Origin: Streptomyces dangxiongensis
GTDB lineage: Bacteria; Actinomycetota; Actinomycetes; Streptomycetales; Streptomycetaceae
NCBI RefSeq assembly: GCF_003675325.1
Contig: NZ_CP033073.1
Span: 1,364,001 to 1,428,000, forward strand
Direction of reading: 5' to 3'
Length of the DNA stretch: 64,000 nucleotides
Shown one piece after another: positions 37,407 through 44,989 of the stretch (position 1 is its first letter; every line of letters starts with the position of its first letter). The notes below the pieces were generated by a model. It was not told where the DNA came from. It was given only the letters and a program-made list of their open reading frames with translations, and did no database searches. Made by a program: the position numbers and the translations under genes.

Positions 37407-37675
37407 CCGGACGCCCGCAGACCCCCCTGACCTTCCGGGAGGTCCTCGACCTGCCGGTCAGCGTCGACCTGAGGACGGCGGCCCGCGCCTACGGGATATG
37501 CCTGGCCACGGCCTACAAGCTGATCGCCCTCGGCACCTTCCCCTGCGAGACGGTCCGTGTCGGCCACCGTCATCGCGTCCTCACCGCCCATCTGCTGTCC
37601 GCGCTGGGCATCGAGGAAAGGCCTGTCTACGCCGACGACCTCGGCGACGGCGTCGCGCTGACCCTCTTCGACTGA
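37403..37675 (+). CDS. Excisionase/MerR-like helix-turn-helix protein
   Basis: 90 residues. VDLRTAARAYGICLATAYKL is a standard helix-turn-helix of the AlpA/excisionase (winged helix) class, followed by a wing FPCETVRVGHRHRV. Start at 37403 overlaps the previous stop, so it is co-translated with the sigma-like protein. It could be the DNA-binding arm that the sigma-like protein lacks. No integrase is found beside it. Confidence 0.75.
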   Translation: MTGRPQTPLTFREVLDLPVSVDLRTAARAYGICLATAYKLIALGTFPCETVRVGHRHRVLTAHLLSALGIEERPVYADDLGDGVALTLFD

Positions 37676-37760
37676 GCCACCGCGGGCGGGTGTTCGGCCT
37701 TCCCTGCCTCCCGTCCCCGTCTTCTCTCCCCGACTGTTCCGTCTTCGGAGGTACTTCGTC

Positions 37761-38777
37761 ATGCCCACCTGTCTTGTCCTCGGCCCCGCGGCGCTCTTTC
37801 ACGAGGAGGTCGTGCGCCCGGTGTGTGAGGAACTGGAACTGTCCCTGATCCGCGCCGACCAGCTCGCCGACCCCAGCCCGCTGGGCGAGCTGCTCATCCG
37901 TCACCTCGTCGAAGAGGATGTGGTGATCGCCGACCTCACCGGGGGCCATCCGTCCGTGGTCCTCGGTCTCGGTGTCCGGCATGCGGCCGGCCGGCGCGCG
38001 GTGCGGCTCGGACAGGCCGGGACGGTGCCGGCGGGTCTCGACTCGCTCCCGGCCCTCGAGTTCCCGCCCCTTCCCCTCGGCCGGGCCGAGGCGCGCGCGC
38101 TGTTGCGGGCCGCCCTCGCCGAGGAACTGGATCTGACCACCGCGCCGGCGGCCGACGGGGACGGCGGCCACGTCGTGCACGAGCCGGGCACCGCGGACGG
38201 TACACCGGCCGCGCTGGAGGAAAGCGGCCCCGGACTGCTGGAGCTGGCGGTCGCGGCCGAGACCGAGATGGAGGCGATGGCGGAGGACATGGTCATGGTG
38301 GAGGCCGCTTTCATGGACCTGGCCGCGATGGGAGAGCTGTGCAGCGAGGACGTGATGCGGGCCAACCTGCCGGGGACTCCCATGAGCAGCCGGCTGGCCG
38401 TCATCAACCGGTTCGCCAAGTCCATCGAGGGCCCCGCGGATGAACTGGAAGCGGCGGCCTGGCGCTTGGCCGAGCGGATGGAGTTCACGCTCGGGGCGCT
38501 GCGGGCATTCCTGGAGTGGGCGCGCGACACCCCCCGGTCCGAATGGCCGGACTCCGTCGACAGCCTGCTCGACCAGGTGATCGAACAAACCCGGGAGATG
38601 CGGGAGGCGGCCACCGGCGTCGAGGATTTCGGGCCCATGCTCATGTGGATCGGCCGGACCAGCAGCCGGCTGCGCAGGCCGAGCCGGAAGATCGCTGCCT
38701 CGGTCCGGACACTCCTCGGCATTCTGTCGCCGTTCGAGGAGTGCGAGCGGATGGCGTACGTACTCAAGGAGGCCTGA
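37761..38777 (+). CDS. Protein with an NDT/TIR-like nucleotide-binding domain and a helical C-terminal domain
   Basis: 338 residues from the ATG 37761 after CGGAGGT. Residues 1-110 have the alternating fold of nucleoside 2-deoxyribosyltransferase-like/TIR-like conflict domains: LVLGPAALFHEEVVRPVCEE, LIRHLVEEDVVIADLTGGHP, and SVVLGLGVRHAAGRRAV (66-82). The last segment aligns with NPNVxYELGxAHAxGKP, but the Glu of ELG is Gly here (G69). A linker rich in Ala and Gly leads to a C-terminal half of amphipathic helices (about 160-338) without membrane segments. It may be the sensor or output of the locus. Confidence 0.6.
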   Translation: MPTCLVLGPAALFHEEVVRPVCEELELSLIRADQLADPSPLGELLIRHLVEEDVVIADLTGGHPSVVLGLGVRHAAGRRAVRLGQAGTVPAGLDSLPALEFPPLPLGRAEARALLRAALAEELDLTTAPAADGDGGHVVHEPGTADGTPAALEESGPGLLELAVAAETEMEAMAEDMVMVEAAFMDLAAMGELCSEDVMRANLPGTPMSSRLAVINRFAKSIEGPADELEAAAWRLAERMEFTLGALRAFLEWARDTPRSEWPDSVDSLLDQVIEQTREMREAATGVEDFGPMLMWIGRTSSRLRRPSRKIAASVRTLLGILSPFEECERMAYVLKEA

Positions 38778-38798
38778 CCTGACCCCCTGAGCGGGGTA

Positions 38799-38824
38799 GC
38801 CGGCCCGGCTCTCCCCGGGCCGGC
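38799..38824 (+). terminator. Terminator closing the island
   Basis: Perfect 10-bp stem GCCGGCCCGG / CCGGGCCGGC with a 6-nt loop, 21 nt after the last island gene. Confidence 0.8.
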
Positions 38825-39053
38825 ACGGGCGTACCCGAAGCTCCCCAGGTCGTCCCCGGGCGTTTTTCACGGGTCGGCGCGGCGGGCCAAGGGTGTCGGA
38901 CAACGGACATAGCGGTACACCGTACGTAGGCTGCCGTGACCGGGTGGGTACGCAGTGCGTCGGCACTTCCGCGTCACAGCCACTCATGTGACACTGTCGT
39001 CCCCCGTCCACCCCGCGGGCCCCTCCACACCCCCTCCCCACGAGAAGTGCGCC

Positions 39054-39719
39054 GTGCGTTCCCTTCCTCTGCCGCTCGCCCTCACCGCGCGTCTGTCGCC
39101 GGTCGCGGTACTCGCCTGCGTCGGCTGGGTGCTGACGTCCGGACCGGCCACCCCGCCCGCCGCCGGACACCGGTCGGCCCAGAAGGTGCCCGCCGGTTCC
39201 TCCTCCGCGGCGCCCTCGGCCACGGCGGCCCCGAAGACGTACACCGCCGCGCCCGCCCCTTGCGCCAGCGTGCCCGTGGCCACCGTCAAGTCCCTGGTGC
39301 CGGGGGTGAGGACGGCCGGCAAGGAGATCCCGTCGACCGACACCGAGCTGCGCCGCACCTGCTCCTGGAACGCGCTCAAGGGCTACGACTACCGCTGGCT
39401 CGACGTGTCCTTCGAGATCACCGGTTCGGACCGGGAGGCGCGCGAGGAGTACGAGCAGCGGACCCGCGAGAAGAGCGGCGGCGGGACCGTCCCCGGGCTC
39501 GGGGACAGCGGCTACTCGGTGGTGAACCTCACCACCGAGGACAAGCAGCAGACCCGCGAGGGCGTGGTGCTGGCCCGGGCCGCCAACGCGCTCGTCGTCG
39601 TCACCTACAACGGCAGCGACTTCGAGACCAAGAAGGCCCCCGCCACGGACGAGATCAACAAGGGGGCCATCAAGGCGGCGAAGGCGGCGGTCGCGGCGCT
39701 GGGCAGCGATCGGGGCTGA
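39054..39719 (+). CDS. Putative lipoprotein (DUF3558-like)
   Basis: 221 residues from a GTG at 39054; the frame is open further up, but this start puts a signal peptide at once (MRSLPLPLALTARLSPVAVL) with lipobox VLAC. After a Pro/Ala/Ser spacer the folded part begins at CASVPVATVKSLVPGV and includes CSWNALKGYDYRWLDVSFEI, with two cysteines typical of the DUF3558 sensor-like lipoproteins. Exported and membrane-anchored; ligand unknown. Confidence 0.72.
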   Translation: MRSLPLPLALTARLSPVAVLACVGWVLTSGPATPPAAGHRSAQKVPAGSSSAAPSATAAPKTYTAAPAPCASVPVATVKSLVPGVRTAGKEIPSTDTELRRTCSWNALKGYDYRWLDVSFEITGSDREAREEYEQRTREKSGGGTVPGLGDSGYSVVNLTTEDKQQTREGVVLARAANALVVVTYNGSDFETKKAPATDEINKGAIKAAKAAVAALGSDRG

Positions 39720-40075
39720 GCAGCCGTACGCCGGGAACGTCCGGGAGACGAGAGCGAGCGAAGGGGGTCCCGGACCGGCTTGCCGTGCACCGCCTGCGAA
39801 CCGGACGTGACGAGCACGGGAGGGAAGGCGAGGCGGGGAACAGGGTCCGCGTTGGCGTGGGGGCCGCTGGGCCGCGGCGCGCCGGGGGCGGTCTCCACCC
39901 GGCCGTCGGGGAGGGTGACCGGGGTCGGCTGGGCCGGCGGTATGTGCGGGGGGACGGTGTCGGTCGTGGGCCGGCCGATCGGGGAGGAGGGGTCGGGAAC
40001 GGCCGTGCGGGCACCGGCCCCCTCCCCGGGACGGCGGGGAGGGGGAGAACTGGAGGGGCGGGTCCCGGGGGGCGG
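39720..40075. other. Intergenic region, no gene recognised
   Basis: 356 bp between convergent genes. Frames on both strands are open because of GC content, but none has a family-like motif or ribosome site. It is very G-rich toward the right end. Confidence 0.5.
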
Positions 40076-41095
40076 TCAGGTGTTGACCGCGGGGATGATG
40101 CGGCTGCCGTAGGCGTCGATCGTCGCCTCCTGCGCGTCGTGCATGTCGTACACGGCGAACTGGTCGACACCCAGGGCGCGGAGCGCGGTCAGCTTCTCGA
40201 TGTGCTTCTCCGCGGGGCCGATCACGCAGAACCGGTCCACGATCTCGTCGGGCACGAACCGGGTGTCCGGGTTGTCGCTGCGCCCGTGGTGGCCGTAGTC
40301 GTAGCCCTGCCGGGACTTGATGTAGTCGGTGAGTTCCTCGGGGATCCGGCCGGAGTGCTCGCCGTACCTGGCGACCAGGTCGGCGACGTGGTTGCCGACC
40401 ATGCCGCCGAACCAGCGGCACTGCTCGCGGGCGTGGGCGAGGGCCCCGGGCGAGTCGTCCTCGGTGACGTAGGCGGGCGCGGCCACGCAGACCGTGACCT
40501 CGGCAGGGTCGCGTCCGGCGGCGGTCGCCGCCTCCTGGACGCTCTTCACCATGTATTCGGTCAGGTACAGGTCGGACAGTTGGAGGATGAACCCGTCGGC
40601 CTCCTCGCCGGCCATCTTCAGCGCCTTCGGACCGTACGCGGCCATCCAGACCGGCAGTTCGGCTCCCTCCCTGATCCACGGGAACCGGATCTTCGTGCCG
40701 CCGAGGTCGGCCTCCTCGCCGCGGCCGAGGGCGCGGATCACCTTCATGGCCGCGCTCAGCCGGGCGAGGGTGTTGGGGGCGCGGCCGGCGACGCGCATCG
40801 CGGAGTCGCCGCGGCCGATGCCGCAGACGGTGCGGTTGCCGAACATGTCGTTGAGGGTGGCGAAGGTGGAGGCGGTGACCTCCCAGGCGCGGGTGCCCGG
40901 GTTGGTGACCATCGGGCCGACCTTCAGCCTGGAGGTGTTGGCGAGGATCTGACTGTGGATCACGAAGGGCTCCTGCCACAGCACGGCGGAGTCGAACGTC
41001 CAGCCGTAGCGGAAGCCGTTGCGTTCGGCCCGCTTCATCAGGCTGATGACGCGGGAGGCCGGCGGGTCGGTCTGAAGGACGAGGCCGAAGTCCAT
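40076..41095 (-). CDS. LLM-class flavin/F420-dependent oxidoreductase of the pyrimidine operon
   Basis: 339 residues from the ATG 41095, after AGGAG. A luciferase-like TIM barrel: MDFGLVLQTDPPASRVISLM, TFDSAVLWQEPFVI, VGPMVTNPGTRAWEVTASTF, GIGRGDSAMRVAGRAP, and VWMAAYGPKALKMAGEEADG. The GRGDSA loop and acidic N-terminal region fit F420-dependent members (I recall TIGR03842 with pyrimidine genes). It is the last gene of the operon, 10 bp from the dihydropyrimidinase stop. Perhaps it carries the first reduction or an accessory redox step; unproven. Confidence 0.85.
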   Translation of the reverse strand: MDFGLVLQTDPPASRVISLMKRAERNGFRYGWTFDSAVLWQEPFVIHSQILANTSRLKVGPMVTNPGTRAWEVTASTFATLNDMFGNRTVCGIGRGDSAMRVAGRAPNTLARLSAAMKVIRALGRGEEADLGGTKIRFPWIREGAELPVWMAAYGPKALKMAGEEADGFILQLSDLYLTEYMVKSVQEAATAAGRDPAEVTVCVAAPAYVTEDDSPGALAHAREQCRWFGGMVGNHVADLVARYGEHSGRIPEELTDYIKSRQGYDYGHHGRSDNPDTRFVPDEIVDRFCVIGPAEKHIEKLTALRALGVDQFAVYDMHDAQEATIDAYGSRIIPAVNT

Positions 41096-41105
41096 GGGGC
41101 CGCTC

Positions 41106-42548
41106 CTAGGCGAGGTACTGGCAGGTGGAGCGCGGGGTGTAGACGCCGTGCCCGGCGTGTCCGGTGTACTCCCGCCGGTCGATGACGAGTTCACCCCGCG
41201 ACAGGACCGTCTCGACGCGGCCGGTGACGCGCCTGCCCTCGTACGCCGAGTAGTCGACGTTCATGTGGTGGGTCTCGGCGGAGAGCACCTGTTCGGCGTG
41301 CGGGTCGTAGATGACGACGTCCGCGTCGGCGCCCGGGGCGAGGGTGCCCTTCTTCGGGTACAGGCCGAACATGCGGGCCGGGGTGGCGCAGGCGATCTCG
41401 ATCCAGCGGCGGCGGGAGAAGTGACCGTCGACGACGGCCTGGTGCAGCAGGTCCATGCGGTTCTCCACGCCCGGCAGACCGTTGGGGATCTTGGAGAAGT
41501 CGCCGCGGCCCAGTTCCTTCTGGCCGGCGAAGCAGAAGGGGCAGTGGTCGGTGGAGACCACCTGGAGGTCGTTGGTGCGCAGCCCCTTCCACAGGGCGGC
41601 CTGGTGTTCCCTCGGCCGCAGCGGGGTGGAGCACACGTACTTGGCGCCCTCGAAGTCCGGCTCGGCGAGGTTGTCGGTGGACAGGAAGAGGTACTGCGGG
41701 CAGGTCTCGCCGAAGACGTTCAGCCCCTCGTCCCGGGCCCGGGCCAGCTCGGCGACCGCCTCCGTGGCGGAGACGTGCACGACGTACAGCGGGGCGCCGG
41801 CGACCTGGGCGAGGCGGATGGCGCGGTGGGTGGCCTCGGCCTCCAGCAGGGCCTTGCGGACCTCGCCGTGGTAGCGGGGGTCGGTCTCGCCGCGGGCGAG
41901 GGCCTGTTCGACCAGGACGTCGATGGCGATGCCGTTCTCGGCGTGCATCATGATCAGCCCGCCGTTCTCGGCGGAGCGCTGCATGGCGCGCAGGATCTGG
42001 CCGTCGTCGCTGTAGAACACGCCCGGATAGGCCATGAACTGCTTGAAGCTCGTCACCCCCTCCTCGACCAGCAGGTCCATCTCCTTGAGCGTCTCCTGGT
42101 TCACATCGGAGACGATCATGTGGAAGGCGTAGTCGATCGCGCACTTGCCCTCGGCCTTGGCGTGCCAGGCGTCCAGACCCTCGCGCAGGGTGTGGCCGAC
42201 GCTCTGCACCGCGAAGTCCACGATCGTGGTGGTGCCGCCCCAGGCCGCGGCCCGGGTGCCGGTCTCGAAGGTGTCGGAGGCGAAGGTGCCGCCGAAGGGC
42301 AGCTCCATGTGGGTGTGGGCGTCGACGCCGCCCGGGATGACGTACTTCCCGGTGGCGTCGATGACCCTCCCCCACCCTCCGGTCGGGGGTGCCCCCCTTT
42401 CGCCTCGCTCCGCGGTGAACGCCCCGGCCGCGGGCGTACCGGAGGCGGCGAGGGCGGCGATGCGGCCGTCCTCGACTAGGACGTCCGCGTGGATCTCGTC
42501 CGACGCGGTGATGACGAGACCGCCGCGGATGACGGTACGGCTGCTCAT
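41106..42548 (-). CDS. Dihydropyrimidinase (D-hydantoinase)
   Basis: 480 residues. Amidohydrolase with zinc ligands in VDAHTHMELPFGG, the carboxylated Lys in SFKQFMAYPG, MMHAENG, YVVHVSA and the catalytic Asp in STDHCPF. It opens the dihydrouracil/dihydrothymine ring to N-carbamoyl-beta-alanine. Odd: between residues 38 and 61 a segment GAFTAERGERGAPPTGGWGR interrupts the usual short join to VIDATGKYVIPGG. The matching DNA is a GC palindrome-like piece (42365-42415), as if a small repeat inserted in frame. Confidence 0.92.
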   Translation of the reverse strand: MSSRTVIRGGLVITASDEIHADVLVEDGRIAALAASGTPAAGAFTAERGERGAPPTGGWGRVIDATGKYVIPGGVDAHTHMELPFGGTFASDTFETGTRAAAWGGTTTIVDFAVQSVGHTLREGLDAWHAKAEGKCAIDYAFHMIVSDVNQETLKEMDLLVEEGVTSFKQFMAYPGVFYSDDGQILRAMQRSAENGGLIMMHAENGIAIDVLVEQALARGETDPRYHGEVRKALLEAEATHRAIRLAQVAGAPLYVVHVSATEAVAELARARDEGLNVFGETCPQYLFLSTDNLAEPDFEGAKYVCSTPLRPREHQAALWKGLRTNDLQVVSTDHCPFCFAGQKELGRGDFSKIPNGLPGVENRMDLLHQAVVDGHFSRRRWIEIACATPARMFGLYPKKGTLAPGADADVVIYDPHAEQVLSAETHHMNVDYSAYEGRRVTGRVETVLSRGELVIDRREYTGHAGHGVYTPRSTCQYLA

Positions 42549-42653
42549 ACTGCTCCCTCGGTCGACGGTACGGTCAGGGCGCGGTCGGCGGCGCGCCCGC
42601 CGGGCGGTGGCGGTCGTCTCCGTACATCCCTCGGCTGCCGCCGGTGGCGTCTG

Positions 42654-43946
42654 TCAGCAGCTCGCGTCCGCGCTTCTCAGCGCCTCCTCCAGGATCGCCG
42701 CGCCCTCTTCCGCCTCGGCGACGGTCAGGGACAGCGGCGGGGCGATCCGCAGGGCGCTGGTGTCGTGCCCGCCCCCCTTGCCGATGAGCAGACCGCCGTC
42801 GCGTGCCGCCTCCAGCACCGTGGCGACGGCCTGCGGATCGGCGTCGTCCGTGCCCGGCTTGACCAGTTCGACGCCGATCATCAGCCCCCGCCCGCGCACC
42901 TCCCGCACACCGGGCAGCCGGGCGGCGACCGTCCGGAGCCGCTCGATGAGCAGTCCGCCGACCCGCCGGGCGTTGCCCTGGAGGTCGTGTTCGAGGAGGT
43001 GGGTGAGGTTGGCGAGGGCGGCGGCCATGGTGAGCTGGGTGCCGCCGAAGGTGGAGATGCTGTTGGCGTCCAGGCAGTTCATGATCTCGGCGCGGGCGAC
43101 GACCCCGCCGACGGACATGCCGTTGCCGATGCCCTTGGCGAAGGTGACGATGTCCGGCGGACCGTTGCGGGCGTGCGCCTGCCAGCCCCAGAAGTGCTCG
43201 CCGGTGCGGCCCCAGCCGGTCTGCACCTCGTCGGCGATCCACAGGACGCCGTGGGCGGAGAGGACTTCGCGGAACGCCGCGTACAGCCCGTCGGGCGGCG
43301 AGGTGAACCCGCCGACGCCTTGGACGGGTTCGGCGATCAGCGCGGCGGGCGGGCGGATGTGACCGAGGACGTCCCTCAGGTCGGCGACGCACGCGTCGAT
43401 GAACGCGCGGTCGTCCAGCTCCGCGTACGGCCCCCGGGTGCGCACGCCGCCGTGGACGTACAGGGTGTGCAGCGGGGACAGCGAGGTCGGGGACCAGCCG
43501 CGGTTGCCGGTGATGCCGACCGTGCTGAAGGAGCGGCCGTGGTAGCTGTTGCGCATGGCCAGCACGGTGTTGCTGCGCCGGTAGGCGGTGGCGAGCAGCA
43601 GGGCGGTGTCGTTGGCCTCGGTGCCGGAGGTGGTGAAGAACACGCGGGCGTCCGGGATGCCGCTCACCTGGGCGATGCGCTCGGCGAGTTCGACCATCGG
43701 CCGGTTGAGGTAGAGGGTCGAGGAGTGGATGATCCGGGCGGCCTGCTCGCTGACCGCCTTGGTCACCGCGGGCAGGGCGTGCGCGGTCGACGTCGTCAGG
43801 ATGCCGCCGAAGAAGTCCAGGTATCTGCGGCCGGTGGCGTCCCAGACGTACCGGCCCTCCCCGTGGGTGATCTCGATCGGGTCGTCGTAGTAGAGGGCGA
43901 GCCAGTCGGGCAGCACCCGGCGGTGACGGGAGTAGAGGTCGTTCAC
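42654..43946 (-). CDS. Class III (AGXT2-like) aminotransferase
   Basis: 430 residues. Fold-type I PLP enzyme: FGGILTTSTAHALPAVTKAV, FTTSGTEANDTALLLA, YHGRSFSTVG, AEPVQGVGG, IADEVQTGWGRTG and the PLP Lys in VTFAKGIGNG. In this operon it probably transaminates beta-alanine or 3-aminoisobutyrate to the semialdehyde. Its start overlaps the stop of the beta-ureidopropionase gene (ATGA). Confidence 0.9.
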   Translation of the reverse strand: MNDLYSRHRRVLPDWLALYYDDPIEITHGEGRYVWDATGRRYLDFFGGILTTSTAHALPAVTKAVSEQAARIIHSSTLYLNRPMVELAERIAQVSGIPDARVFFTTSGTEANDTALLLATAYRRSNTVLAMRNSYHGRSFSTVGITGNRGWSPTSLSPLHTLYVHGGVRTRGPYAELDDRAFIDACVADLRDVLGHIRPPAALIAEPVQGVGGFTSPPDGLYAAFREVLSAHGVLWIADEVQTGWGRTGEHFWGWQAHARNGPPDIVTFAKGIGNGMSVGGVVARAEIMNCLDANSISTFGGTQLTMAAALANLTHLLEHDLQGNARRVGGLLIERLRTVAARLPGVREVRGRGLMIGVELVKPGTDDADPQAVATVLEAARDGGLLIGKGGGHDTSALRIAPPLSLTVAEAEEGAAILEEALRSADASC

Positions 43947-44785
43947 GGCTGCACCAGCCCGTCGTAGGCGTCGGGGCGGCGGTCACGGTAGAAGGCCCAC
44001 TGCTGCCGCACCTCCTCGATGAGGTCGAAGTCGAGGTCGCGGACGACGAGTTCCTCGGTCTTGTCGTCTGCGGTCTCCCCCACGAAGCGTCCGCGCGGAT
44101 CGACGAAGTACGAGGTCCCGTAGAAGTCGTTGTCGCCGTACTCCTCCTGCCCCACCCGGTTGATGGCGGCGACGAAGTACTCGTTGGCGACGGCCGCGGC
44201 GGGCTGCTCCAGTTGCCACAGGTGGGCGGACAGACCCCGGTGGGTGGCGGAGGGGTTGTAGACGAGCTGGGCGCCGTTCAGGCCGAGTTGCCGCCAGCCC
44301 TCCGGGAAGTGCCGGTCGTAGCAGATGTAGACGCCGACCTTGCCGACGCTGGTGTCGAAGACGGGCCAGCCCAGGTTGCCGGGTTTGAAGTAGTACTTCT
44401 CCCAGAAGCCCTTGACCTGCGGGATGTGGTGCTTGCGGTACTTGCCGAGGTAGGTGCCGTCGGCGTCGATCACGGCCGCGGTGTTGTAGTAGAAGCCGGA
44501 CTGCTCGACCTCGAAGACCGGGACGACGATCACCATGCCGGTCTCGCGGGCGAGGTCCCGCATCCGCCGGACGGTCGGCCCGTCGGGCACCGGCTCGGCC
44601 CAACGGTAGTGCTCCGGCTCCTGCACCTGGCAGAAGTAGGGGGCGTTGAAGACTTCCTGGAAGCCGATGATCCGTGCGCCCCGGCGAGCCGCCTCGCGGG
44701 CGTGCTCCTCGTGCTTCGCCACCATGGACTCGGTGTCGCCGGTCCAGGTGGCCTGGACCAGAGCGGCGCGTACGACGTTGGCCAT
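43943..44785 (-). CDS. Beta-ureidopropionase (nitrilase superfamily)
   Basis: 280 residues from the ATG 44785 after AAGGAG. Nitrilase-type Glu-Lys-Cys triad: Glu in GFQEVFNAPYF, Lys in GKYRKHHIPQV, Cys in YICYDRHFPEGWRQL. It hydrolyses N-carbamoyl-beta-alanine to beta-alanine, CO2 and ammonia, one step after dihydropyrimidinase. First gene of the operon; a repeated CTCTACG/CGTAGAG motif lies just upstream. Confidence 0.92.
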   Translation of the reverse strand: MANVVRAALVQATWTGDTESMVAKHEEHAREAARRGARIIGFQEVFNAPYFCQVQEPEHYRWAEPVPDGPTVRRMRDLARETGMVIVVPVFEVEQSGFYYNTAAVIDADGTYLGKYRKHHIPQVKGFWEKYYFKPGNLGWPVFDTSVGKVGVYICYDRHFPEGWRQLGLNGAQLVYNPSATHRGLSAHLWQLEQPAAAVANEYFVAAINRVGQEEYGDNDFYGTSYFVDPRGRFVGETADDKTEELVVRDLDFDLIEEVRQQWAFYRDRRPDAYDGLVQP

Positions 44786-44814
44786 GAGCTGCTCCTTCGA
44801 CGCGGCCTCAGAGC

Positions 44815-44842
44815 CTCTACGCCCGTAGAGCAGGCCGTAGAG
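44815..44842. promoter_or_regulatory. Candidate operator of the pyrimidine operon
   Basis: CTCTACG-CC-CGTAGAG (44815-44830) is a perfect 7-bp inverted repeat, and CGTAGAG recurs at 44836, 12 nt on. It lies 30 bp upstream of the first start codon, where a repressor would act. Confidence 0.5.
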
Positions 44843-44989
44843 GGACGAACGTAAGCCCCCGGGCGGCCCTTGCCAAGACCATCGTCGTCAACCCGCGGAG
44901 TCGATCACGTTTCGCACTCCGCTGGGTGAGCTGATCCTCCGGTCAGGGGACGGACCGGGGCAGAGCGGGGCATGCTCCCCCGCCGTCGC

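Noticed and set aside
33708..38777. Integrative plasmid or prophage explanation of the island
   Set aside because: An excisionase-like HTH is present, but no integrase, attachment repeats or replication gene was found nearby.
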